A stretch of DNA of 64,000 nt from Acidaminobacter sp. JC074. Lineage in GTDB: Bacteria > Bacillota > Clostridia > Peptostreptococcales > Acidaminobacteraceae. The position numbers and the translations under genes were made by a program. Within the stretch, counting starts at the first letter, position 1, and every line of letters starts with the position of its first letter. Below the pieces are notes generated by a model. The model was not told the DNA's origin. It saw only the letters and a list, made by a program, of their open reading frames with translations, and searched no databases. Positions 1 to 8,103 of this stretch are shown piece by piece. The DNA is taken from positions 62,001 through 126,000 of the forward strand of contig NZ_VANV01000015.1 of NCBI RefSeq assembly GCF_022496765.1. The letters are read 5' to 3'.

Positions 1-411
1 CTTGAACCAAAACACATTGAACTTGAAATAACGGAAAGATCCTTTATCAATTCAACGGCTAATATTGTAGACCAACTTTCACAGTTAAGAGCCTTAGGCC
101 TTTCTATATCATTAGATGATTTCGGTACAGGCTATTCATCTCTGTCATATATAAACGACTACCAGTTTAACTGTATCAAACTAGACAGAAGCCTTCTTAA
201 CAACATCTCAACAGATGTGAGAGCTTATGGTCTTATGTCTGGTATCATCAGCATGTTCAATGCCTTAAAATTAGATACTGTCGTTGAAGGTATAGAAACT
301 TTAGAGCAGGTAGAAATCTTAAAATCACTAAAAAGTGACTATGTACAAGGTTATTATTATCACAAACCATCTAATAGAGAAAACTTTATAAAACAAGTCA
401 AAAAACGATGA
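1..411 (+). CDS. EAL-domain cyclic-di-GMP phosphodiesterase, 3' part
   Basis: An open frame runs in from the left edge and gives the last 136 residues of an EAL domain. The domain hydrolyses cyclic-di-GMP to linear pGpG. The catalytic signatures in the second half of the fold are visible: ELEITE, the loop-6 motif DDFGTGYSS, the lysine of KLDR, the glutamate of VVEGIE and the closing QGYYY. These are the metal and general-base positions, so the visible part looks active. The EAL motif itself and any sensor or GGDEF part lie outside the window. A terminator hairpin starts inside the end of the gene. Family assignment is firm; the full architecture cannot be known from here. Confidence 0.9.
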   Translation, partial: LEPKHIELEITERSFINSTANIVDQLSQLRALGLSISLDDFGTGYSSLSYINDYQFNCIKLDRSLLNNISTDVRAYGLMSGIISMFNALKLDTVVEGIETLEQVEILKSLKSDYVQGYYYHKPSNRENFIKQVKKR

Positions 412-436
412 AAAGCCTAGCTCTTCATCGTTTTTT
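401..436. terminator. Bidirectional Rho-independent terminator
   Basis: The arms AAAAACGATGAA and TTCATCGTTTTT flank a short loop. A-rich and T-rich ends on both sides let it stop both the EAL gene and the convergent DUF3052-like gene. The TGA of the EAL gene lies inside the left arm. Confidence 0.85.
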
Positions 437-805
437 CTATTTCTTAACCTCTTCAGTTTTTCTCATGCGTGTCGCTGTCCAATCATCACTTAGTGAGACT
501 TGCCTAACTGATCTGAAACCATAGTCAGTAAAACCATTCATATAAGTATCTCTTGATAAGTCAGAACCCTTGTATTTCTTTGAAGACTTCTTAGGATAAC
601 AAAACCACCAGATGTTGCCTATCTTATACTCTTTCATCAACTTTTCAAACTCACCAAACAGTTGGTCTTCACTTGTGTGAAAGGCAATCAAACATTCTGT
701 GTCTTCTGAGATTGGTTCAAGCTCAGATGTGATACCCTTTAGTTCCTCTGGTAGATTAAATATTGAAATTGGTTTATCTTTGACCTGCAATTTTTTTCTT
801 AACAT
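437..805 (-). CDS. DUF3052-like protein
   Basis: This is a 122-residue soluble protein. Its second half contains IWWFCYPKKSSKKYKGSDLS, then RSVRQVSLSDDW and TATRMR. That order of motifs is what I recall for the small uncharacterised DUF3052 family, in which a YPKKSS motif is followed by a Ser/Asp and an aromatic-Arg motif. The function of the family is not known. The start ATG has a strong site (AAGGAGGG) just upstream. It follows the PAS-GGDEF gene by 21 bases on the same strand and is probably the last gene of that transcript. Family placement is from memory of the motif pattern, so it is moderately confident. Confidence 0.6.
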   Translation of the reverse strand: MLRKKLQVKDKPISIFNLPEELKGITSELEPISEDTECLIAFHTSEDQLFGEFEKLMKEYKIGNIWWFCYPKKSSKKYKGSDLSRDTYMNGFTDYGFRSVRQVSLSDDWTATRMRKTEEVKK

Positions 806-826
806 AATCCCTCCTTGAAATACATA

Positions 827-2473
827 TTATAGAAAAATTGTTTTTACACAGTTTCTGCCATCTTCTTTAGCTAAATAAAGCTGCTCATCAGCCATTTGAA
901 TGATACTATTGATCATATTGTTATTAGCATTGTTCACTGTCATAACCCCAATACTAACAGAAACATAAGTGGAACCATGCTGAATTTGCTCATCATATAT
1001 CTTTTTTCTCAACTTTTCAGTCACAACATATGCACCATCTGTACCTGTATCTGATAAAACTGCAACAAACTCCTCTCCGCCATATCTATAGACCTTATCA
1101 CATGGTCTTTTTAGTTCGTCTCTGATAATACCTGCAATCTTACTTAAACATTCATCACCTTTTACATGACCGTAAGAATCATTATAATCCTTAAAATTAT
1201 CAATATCTAATATCGCCACTGATAAAGGCTTATGGTTGTATCTACAGTATTCTATTGTATTACTCAACTCTTTGAATAAGGCTCTTCTGTTGCCTACCTG
1301 AGTTAACTCATCAATCATTGAAATTTTCTCTAGTTTTCTTTCCATTTCCTTTTGCAGTGAAATATCAACAAGAGATGCAATAAAATACTGTTTTTCGTTG
1401 AAAATACCTTGAGTTACTGTTTTTAATATTGAAATTTCCTGTCCATTTTTCTTCAAAACACCCTCGGTTGCTTCTAAACTAAAGTTCTTATGTTTAATTG
1501 GACACTCATCAACATCACGAAAACATATGTGACTCTTACAATTTGAACCGATAATATCTTCCCTTGGCAGTCCTAAAAGCTTACATCCAGCATCATTTAC
1601 ATCTTCAATAAGATGACTGTTACAATCTACTATAAAAATGCTTGTATCAACAGTTTTCAATATCAAGTTTGACCAGTTCCTAGCTTCTAAAACTCTTTCT
1701 TCTGCCTTTTTCTTTTCTGTAACATCCTCATAAACAGCAACAAGTTCTCCTGTTGGCAGCTTAAATACATAGTTATCTCTCCAACCAGAAATTCTATTGT
1801 CTTTGTAAAAGGTTATAGGATATGACATTGGTCTGCCACTTTCCCAAACCTCTTCAAATATATCAAAAAGACCAAAATCCTTTACCATTGGAAATACTTC
1901 AGTTACCTTTTTAGACAAGACACTTTGACTATCGATATTATCTATACGCTCTGCAGCATTGTTAAAGTAGGTAAATGTATAGTCAGTGTAGGGATTATCT
2001 ACTCTCTCATAAATCGCAACACCGCTTTTGAAATTCTGGAACAGCTGATAAAAGACTTCTCTGTTATAAGTTGGTCCTTTATAATTATCCATTACAAATA
2101 CAGTATGAGATTCTTGACCAACTTTTAAAGTTGTAGCTAGAAATTCTAATTCTATAACTTGACCTTCTTTCAAGATCATTTTACAAGTTCTTTTATCTAA
2201 ACTTGTTTGAGTATCCTCACACACACTTAAGAAGATATCACAGGTTTTACATAAATAACTATTGCCACATCCATTAATACTATTTGAACACTTAAGTACC
2301 TGTCCAACTTGCTGGTCGTTTATTGATTCATTTTCATCAAGTATACGACTAGAAAATGCATCATTATGGTAAGTAATATCAAACTTATCATTTAGAATAA
2401 ATACCATATTATCTAATCTATCAAAGTATGTACTCATAGGAAAGTGATGAACTTGCGTTTTTTCATTCTGCAT
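827..2473 (-). CDS. Multi-PAS diguanylate cyclase (GGDEF)
   Basis: The 548-residue protein makes cyclic-di-GMP from two GTP. The C-terminal GGDEF domain (about residues 390-548) has an intact GGEEF at 465-469. An RPCD product-inhibition site lies exactly five residues before it, so both catalysis and feedback inhibition look preserved. Three PAS-like modules precede it. The first carries six cysteines (62, 69, 75, 78, 85, 97) in a CxnGCGxxxxCxxC arrangement. The third also has a cysteine cluster ending in ECPI. No membrane segment is seen, so it senses something in the cytoplasm. The start chosen is the ATG preceded by AGGAGGT; an in-frame ATG seven codons upstream lacks such a site. It overlaps the preceding GGDEF-EAL gene by 11 bases, suggesting coupled translation. 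Confidence 0.88.
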   Translation of the reverse strand: MQNEKTQVHHFPMSTYFDRLDNMVFILNDKFDITYHNDAFSSRILDENESINDQQVGQVLKCSNSINGCGNSYLCKTCDIFLSVCEDTQTSLDKRTCKMILKEGQVIELEFLATTLKVGQESHTVFVMDNYKGPTYNREVFYQLFQNFKSGVAIYERVDNPYTDYTFTYFNNAAERIDNIDSQSVLSKKVTEVFPMVKDFGLFDIFEEVWESGRPMSYPITFYKDNRISGWRDNYVFKLPTGELVAVYEDVTEKKKAEERVLEARNWSNLILKTVDTSIFIVDCNSHLIEDVNDAGCKLLGLPREDIIGSNCKSHICFRDVDECPIKHKNFSLEATEGVLKKNGQEISILKTVTQGIFNEKQYFIASLVDISLQKEMERKLEKISMIDELTQVGNRRALFKELSNTIEYCRYNHKPLSVAILDIDNFKDYNDSYGHVKGDECLSKIAGIIRDELKRPCDKVYRYGGEEFVAVLSDTGTDGAYVVTEKLRKKIYDEQIQHGSTYVSVSIGVMTVNNANNNMINSIIQMADEQLYLAKEDGRNCVKTIFL

Positions 2474-4382
2474 TTGACCTCCTATCTTTATCAAAAGCTC
2501 TCATAGGTTTCGGTACAGAAAAATAATATCCCTGAGCTATAGGACAACCCAGCTCTTTCAAAACATCGACTTGATGTTCATATTCTACCCCTTCTGCAAC
2601 AATAGAGATGTTTAATGCTTTTGAAATGTCAATAATGGATTTAACAATAGCCTTTGTTTTGTTACAAGAAGATAACTTCCCAACAAATGATTTATCAATT
2701 TTAATAACATCCAAAGGAAGCTCTGTTATGTATTTCATAGATGAATAACCCGTCCCAAAATCATCTATTGATATGATAAATCCCATATCTTTTACAGCAT
2801 TCAAAATACTGATTGAACGCTCTATATCCATGAGAAGTATATTCTCAGTAATTTCAAGTTCAATAAACTTAGCTTCTACATCGTATTCTTCTATGCTTCT
2901 TTCTAATGTTTCAATAAAACTCGGATGAGAAATCTGTTGTGGTGATACATTTATTGATACAAGAAGATCATTTCCGTAGATTTTAAGAATTTCTGGTATA
3001 TCTTTAAAAACTCTTTCTATCGTTCTTTGTCCAAAATCCATAGACCAATTATTCTCTTCAATAATCGGAATAAACATATTTGGTGATAAGAAGTAGTTAT
3101 CCTTTTTGAGTCGCGATAGAGCCTCAAGACCAACAACTCGATTTCTTGTTATATCAACTTTCTCTTGATAGTATATTTCAAACTTACTCTTATCAATAGA
3201 ATCCTTGATATAAGACTCAATTATATTATGATCACTTAATGCTTTATAGTAATCTGAATCAATGAAGACATACTGATGGCCTTTTTCTCTTTTAAGCATC
3301 TTCATGGCCTTTACAGCAACATTATATATGTCATCAAATGTATTCATTTTATTAGACCTAGTCACCCCAACTACATATGCATCTAAGTTAAAATTAAATG
3401 GCAAACTTTCTTGAAGCAACTTTAAGTTAACTTGATAAGAATCTTCAAATGAGGCTGAATCTACTTCGGTGTTTATCCAAACACCTATTGTGTTGTTACC
3501 AAAATAGCCCACGATATATTTACCAAGGACAAGTTTTTTTAACCAATCACCTAGATAAGCTAGCAATTCATCTCCTTTATCCATACCATAAAAAGCATTA
3601 AACTTATAAAATTCTTTACAATCAATTAAACCAAATGTGCCATGAGCATCTCCAATCAAATACTCATCAACTACATTTCTAAAATATGCTATATTGGGTA
3701 GATTTGTTAACTTATTATAATAGGCCAAGTACTCGATTTCTTTATTTTTCTCAACTAACTCTTTATTAGTTGTTTCAAGTTTGGTCATTTGAGTATTTAA
3801 TGCCCCAATGTTGTCATACAAATGTTTTTTGATGGCATCTAATGCAACAAACATTGCTATAGAAACAATAGCTATACCAAAATAGACCAGGACGTACGAA
3901 ACCACAATTTGATTACTTTTTGTTAAGTTCTCAAGATATACCAAATCACGACTAATAATCTTAGACAAAATATAAAATCCATGGAAACTACAGATGACTG
4001 ATATACATATACCCACTCGAATATTTAAGAATACGCTCGACAGTACAATAGATGTTAAAATCATATAGATTCCAGTACCATATATCCCCTGGTATTGGAA
4101 AGCATAAATGCCATAAATTAATAATACAAAAACAACACTTATTAGCTTAATGATGGTCTTAATGCTTTTTCTATATAAAAACATAACTATAGACAAACAA
4201 GCAATAAAAAAATCAATTATCGCAAAAACTAAGAGTGATTCAGAAAAATAAAGTACATACAGACCACCTATTAGGCTAATAACACCACCAATTAATAACA
4301 ACTTATTGATAAAGGGATCCATCTTTTTTATCATGTCATAATCATAAAGATTCTTATATAAATATTTGCCCTCAAGCTCCAT
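2463..4382 (-). CDS. Membrane-anchored GGDEF-EAL phosphodiesterase with degenerate GGDEF
   Basis: The 639-residue protein begins with about 190 residues of hydrophobic segments (roughly six membrane helices). A short coiled coil, a GGDEF-fold domain and a C-terminal EAL domain follow. The GGDEF signature is replaced by GNNTI, so cyclase activity is very unlikely. The domain may serve as a GTP-sensing or structural part. The EAL half keeps EALSR, the Asn of VSINVSPQQ, ELEITE, IDDFGTGYSS, KIDK, AEGVE and QGYYFS, so it should hydrolyse cyclic-di-GMP. The ribosome site AAGGTGA precedes the ATG. It is the first gene of a probable three-gene transcript with the PAS-GGDEF cyclase, pairing an enzyme that breaks the messenger with one that makes it. 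Confidence 0.9.
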   Translation of the reverse strand: MELEGKYLYKNLYDYDMIKKMDPFINKLLLIGGVISLIGGLYVLYFSESLLVFAIIDFFIACLSIVMFLYRKSIKTIIKLISVVFVLLIYGIYAFQYQGIYGTGIYMILTSIVLSSVFLNIRVGICISVICSFHGFYILSKIISRDLVYLENLTKSNQIVVSYVLVYFGIAIVSIAMFVALDAIKKHLYDNIGALNTQMTKLETTNKELVEKNKEIEYLAYYNKLTNLPNIAYFRNVVDEYLIGDAHGTFGLIDCKEFYKFNAFYGMDKGDELLAYLGDWLKKLVLGKYIVGYFGNNTIGVWINTEVDSASFEDSYQVNLKLLQESLPFNFNLDAYVVGVTRSNKMNTFDDIYNVAVKAMKMLKREKGHQYVFIDSDYYKALSDHNIIESYIKDSIDKSKFEIYYQEKVDITRNRVVGLEALSRLKKDNYFLSPNMFIPIIEENNWSMDFGQRTIERVFKDIPEILKIYGNDLLVSINVSPQQISHPSFIETLERSIEEYDVEAKFIELEITENILLMDIERSISILNAVKDMGFIISIDDFGTGYSSMKYITELPLDVIKIDKSFVGKLSSCNKTKAIVKSIIDISKALNISIVAEGVEYEHQVDVLKELGCPIAQGYYFSVPKPMRAFDKDRRSNAE

Positions 4383-4595
4383 AGGTCACCTTCCCTGATA
4401 AATAATTAACGTAATCCTTATATACCACACTTTTTTCAGTTCACTCACCAATTACATTTTTTTGTAAAAACTACACAATCCCCTTATAATCCTTCCAAAC
4501 ACCCATTCATTATTATCATATGCCCAAAATTATTACTATTAGACTTTATATATATCAATAATTTTGTTAAAATAATAACGAAAGAGGTGTGTAAT

Positions 4596-5236
4596 ATGGA
4601 ACTACTAAAGGTTAATGGAAACGAATACATAAAGCATGAAGATACCGAAAATTATATGCTACCATTATTTCAAACATTTGATATGAGTTACTTCTTAGAT
4701 GTATATAAGAAAATTAAGGAACCCTATAAGAAAGCTATAGAAGAGTTTTGGCTTACTGAAGAAGCTGAAATACTAAAGCAATATAATTTAGAGCAAGATT
4801 TTTTTTCATATACTTAGAGACTTGGACTGATAAAATAAGTTATTTAATAAGCAATCCCAACAAACCTAGTTTAGTAAAAGCTATTGACATTGAATTTCGT
4901 TCTTTAATAACAGGAAATAGTCTAGATGCTTTTAAAGAAATAGATGACGTAATCGACTTTTTGTCTGACCTTCAAAATTTAACCTATTATCACTGTTTAG
5001 TGGAAAAAGAAGTCAATGGCAAAATCAGTTGCTCTTATGAATATACTGATATTTTAGAAAAAGTACATATTGACTATCTACAAGAAAGAATATCTGACAG
5101 AAAAATGCTTGACAGCTTTTCATCATTATTGAAAGCATCTTGTAATATCTATTTCACAGCATTCAACTCAGTATATCCCCAAGATGCCTTTGAGAAAATA
5201 TTTCAATGTGCAAAATATGTTGGAAGACTAAAATAA
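4596..5236 (+). pseudogene. Unknown protein, reading frame broken at a run of eight T
   Basis: I do not recognise this gene. It starts at an ATG preceded by AGAGGTG. It reads 73 codons until TAG at 4815-4817. A one-base step back in the T8 tract at 4799-4806 instead continues an open frame to the TAA at 5234-5236. The combined product would be about 213 residues, soluble, with no evident motif. The downstream frame is open without interruption from the tract, and its composition resembles that of the first part, so the two were one gene. The break can be a one-T deletion, a sequencing error in a homopolymer, a phase-variable tract or true minus-one frameshifting. It is transcribed away from the GGDEF-EAL gene and converges on the dCache gene. 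Confidence 0.65.
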
Positions 5237-5262
5237 AATACCTCTTATATTTAAAGAGGTAT
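5231..5262 (-). terminator. Terminator between convergent genes
   Basis: The stem ATACCTCTT / AAGAGGTAT is followed, on the minus strand, by TTTTATTTTA. It overlaps the stop codon region of the dCache gene and lies directly after the stop of the plus-strand gene. Confidence 0.8.
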
Positions 5263-8009
5263 CAAAGTTTATATTGTATAACTTGTTTTTCTATTTGCTC
5301 CACAGGCTTAGAGAAATAATACCCTTGAATAAAATCGCAGGACATGTCTCTTAAGAGTTTGAACTGGTCTTTTGTCTCTACACCTTCTGCCACAACTTCA
5401 AAGTCAAAGTTATGGGCCATTTCAATAATGTTTTTAAGGACTTCCTCTCTCTTTTGCTCTATAAACCTTTCGATAATAGACTTATCAAGTTTCAGTTTAT
5501 CAATCGGTAAGAAGGTCAAGTAAGATATTGAAGAGTAACCTGTACCAAAGTCATCCAAAGACATCTTTATGCCAATAGATTTTAGATACTTTAAGAAGTT
5601 GAGCACTTCATCCACATTTTCTACCAAAAGACTTTCAGTTATCTCAAAATCTATGTACTTAGGATCAACTTCATATTCCTTCAAAAGTCTTTTCAAATAG
5701 TCACCCAGAGACTTATCACCAAGTTGCTTAGGCGAAATATTTACAGCTATAGGCATTTCTATCCCCATCACCTTTAGCTTTGAAAGATACTTGATGACAT
5801 CTTTAATCACATACCTGCCAATATCTATTATTAGGCCTGTGGTTTCAGCCACTTCAATAAACTGATCAGGATAATACTTGTTGTTCTTTAACCTGATAAG
5901 TGCTTCATAGCCTTTGACTTCACCACTGATAGATTCAACTTGAGGTTGATAGACCAGTTTAAAACCATTATTATCTAGAGCCTGTCTGATTGTCTTTTCT
6001 ATATCAGAACGTATTTGAATCCTATCCAGTAAGGACTTATCAAACATCTTATAGTTGTCTTTGCCCTCTTCCTTTACAGCATACATGGCAAGATCAGTAT
6101 TTCTGAGTAGGATGTTAACGGATGAACCATCCTGAGGAAACTTTGACACACCAATAGAGAACTTGACTTGGACTTCTTCACGTCCTACCTTAATCGGCTT
6201 TCTAAAGAAGTCTAAAACCTTATTGGTAAAGTGGTCAATTTCTTCATTTGTTTCATAATCAATGATAAACAAGAACTCATCTCCACCAAATCTAAAGACT
6301 TCTTGGTCTCTAAAATCTGTATACTTTAATTGTTTTGAAATAGCCTTTAAAACTTCATCACCATAGGCATGACCTAAAGTATCATTGATTTCTTTGAAAT
6401 TATCCAAATCCATTAGTAAAACTGCACCAGATTTACCCATAAAAAGTCTTTCATTTAAGACCTTATCAAACATCCTTCTATTAGGCAGTCCTGTTAAAAA
6501 ATCAGTGTTGGCCTGAGTCTCAATTTGCGCCTGGTGCTTCTTTATTTCAGTAATGTCTAAAATAACACCCCTAAGTATCTTTTTACCAGTACCTTCTTGG
6601 TCAACGGTTTTGCCTCTAACCAAGGCCCATTTTTCCTGGTCTTTGTACTTAGCTTGTGAAAATATAGTATCTGTTAAACCTTGTTTACAAGCTTCTAAGG
6701 CTTCTACAAGATTATCCACACTCTCTTTATCAAACATCAATGATATGATGCCAATTGGGTCTTTTGGAATCTCTACATCCATATTTCTAAGTGTATAAGC
6801 GCCTAGTAAAAGGTTGACCTCTGACGTATCATAATTGAGCTCCCATACCGTTGTTGAAGTAAACTCAACAGCCATTTCAAATTGGGCTTTAATTGTTTCT
6901 AGTTGATTTGTATATACTTTGATATCATCATACTGGGCCTGTAATTGTGCTTCTGAGGCCGCAAGTTGCTGATGAGCAGCTTCCATTTCTAAATTGGTTC
7001 TATAAAGTTCTCTTTCATTTTCTTCAAGGCGTTTGTTAACGGCAGCCAAAGACACATTGCTCTTTTTGACTCTAATAGTGTAAATTAAAAAGGCAAAACC
7101 AATGAGTACAGCTACAACCACTGCAATGGTCATATTATTAAGTAGAGTCAACTGATTTTCTGTGGCTTTTTTTTCTCTAACTCCAACCACTCTATAATCG
7201 CTTACAGACAAACTCGAGAAAGCAAGAAACTCATCAATGCCATATTCTGCTAAATCAATTACCCCCAGTTCCTTAGTAATAATTTCATTCCACAGAAATC
7301 TAACTTCTTCAGAAAAATTCTCGTTTTCTATTCTATCCTGTGCTACTTCGTTGTAATAAGTTATATCTTTATCCAGTATTAAACCTAAGTTGGATGTATT
7401 CTCGAAATCACCTAAGTTTAAAAGCGATTCCAAATACCATACTTCAATGTCTATACCAAAAGCTCCTATCACTTCGTTTTCCTCGTAAAGAGGAATTGCG
7501 ATTGTGATTATCTTATCTTCAGTAAAGTAATCGAAATAAGGTCTTGTATAAGTTAAATCACCTTTAGCCTCCATATCTATGTACCAAGGTCTCTCTTCAA
7601 ACACATAATCAGAAGTGATTCTAATATCATGGTTACTGGTCACCAATAGATTGGCATCTTTGATACCTATCCAAACCAAGTTTAGATGAGATGCAGATGC
7701 ATTGATGTCATCCAATCTTTGAAGCACATGTTTGTATTTATAAAAAGATTGGACATCCTCAACAGTTTCAGCAGATTTGATAATATTAATAAAATCTTCT
7801 TCAAAAGACATCTGACGTGTCAACTCAGTCATAGAAAAAAGATACTCACTGACTTCATTAGCAGCATTATGAATTTCATTTTCTAATCGATAAACAATAT
7901 TGTCTTCAAGAGATCTTTTCATTTCAAGATTAAAAAAGACCGCAACTACAATTAATGCAAAAAAAACAACTACAAATATGAAACTTACCTTTCTGAAATT
8001 ATTCTTCAT
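5262..8009 (-). CDS. dCache-PAS-GGDEF-EAL sensor protein
   Basis: A 915-residue membrane receptor. A membrane helix at about 8-28 and another near 293-312 enclose an extracytoplasmic domain of about 260 residues with the layout of a dCache ligand-binding module. A coiled coil, a PAS-like segment, GGDEF and EAL domains follow. The GGDEF motif is intact (FGGDEF), but the RxxD inhibition site is absent (FRDQ at that place). The EAL domain keeps EALIR, VNISPKQL, FEITES, LDDFGTGYSS, KLDK, AEGVE and QGYYFS. Either activity is possible; such tandem proteins are often net phosphodiesterases, with GGDEF acting as a GTP sensor. The ribosome site AGGAGGC precedes the ATG. The ligand cannot be deduced. 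It stands alone between two terminators. Confidence 0.9.
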   Translation of the reverse strand: MKNNFRKVSFIFVVVFFALIVVAVFFNLEMKRSLEDNIVYRLENEIHNAANEVSEYLFSMTELTRQMSFEEDFINIIKSAETVEDVQSFYKYKHVLQRLDDINASASHLNLVWIGIKDANLLVTSNHDIRITSDYVFEERPWYIDMEAKGDLTYTRPYFDYFTEDKIITIAIPLYEENEVIGAFGIDIEVWYLESLLNLGDFENTSNLGLILDKDITYYNEVAQDRIENENFSEEVRFLWNEIITKELGVIDLAEYGIDEFLAFSSLSVSDYRVVGVREKKATENQLTLLNNMTIAVVVAVLIGFAFLIYTIRVKKSNVSLAAVNKRLEENERELYRTNLEMEAAHQQLAASEAQLQAQYDDIKVYTNQLETIKAQFEMAVEFTSTTVWELNYDTSEVNLLLGAYTLRNMDVEIPKDPIGIISLMFDKESVDNLVEALEACKQGLTDTIFSQAKYKDQEKWALVRGKTVDQEGTGKKILRGVILDITEIKKHQAQIETQANTDFLTGLPNRRMFDKVLNERLFMGKSGAVLLMDLDNFKEINDTLGHAYGDEVLKAISKQLKYTDFRDQEVFRFGGDEFLFIIDYETNEEIDHFTNKVLDFFRKPIKVGREEVQVKFSIGVSKFPQDGSSVNILLRNTDLAMYAVKEEGKDNYKMFDKSLLDRIQIRSDIEKTIRQALDNNGFKLVYQPQVESISGEVKGYEALIRLKNNKYYPDQFIEVAETTGLIIDIGRYVIKDVIKYLSKLKVMGIEMPIAVNISPKQLGDKSLGDYLKRLLKEYEVDPKYIDFEITESLLVENVDEVLNFLKYLKSIGIKMSLDDFGTGYSSISYLTFLPIDKLKLDKSIIERFIEQKREEVLKNIIEMAHNFDFEVVAEGVETKDQFKLLRDMSCDFIQGYYFSKPVEQIEKQVIQYKL

Positions 8010-8062
8010 AATGCCTCCTCTCTAGCTTATATTATACCCGAACGATGAATTAATAACCATTG

Positions 8063-8103
8063 AAAAAGAAGCATCTAAGAATTACTCTTCTTTAAATGCT
8101 TCT
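8063..8103 (-). terminator. Terminator of recD2
   Basis: A long imperfect stem with outer arms AGAAGCAT and ATGCTTCT is followed on the minus strand by a T-run. The upstream arm lies inside the last codons of recD2. Confidence 0.75.
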
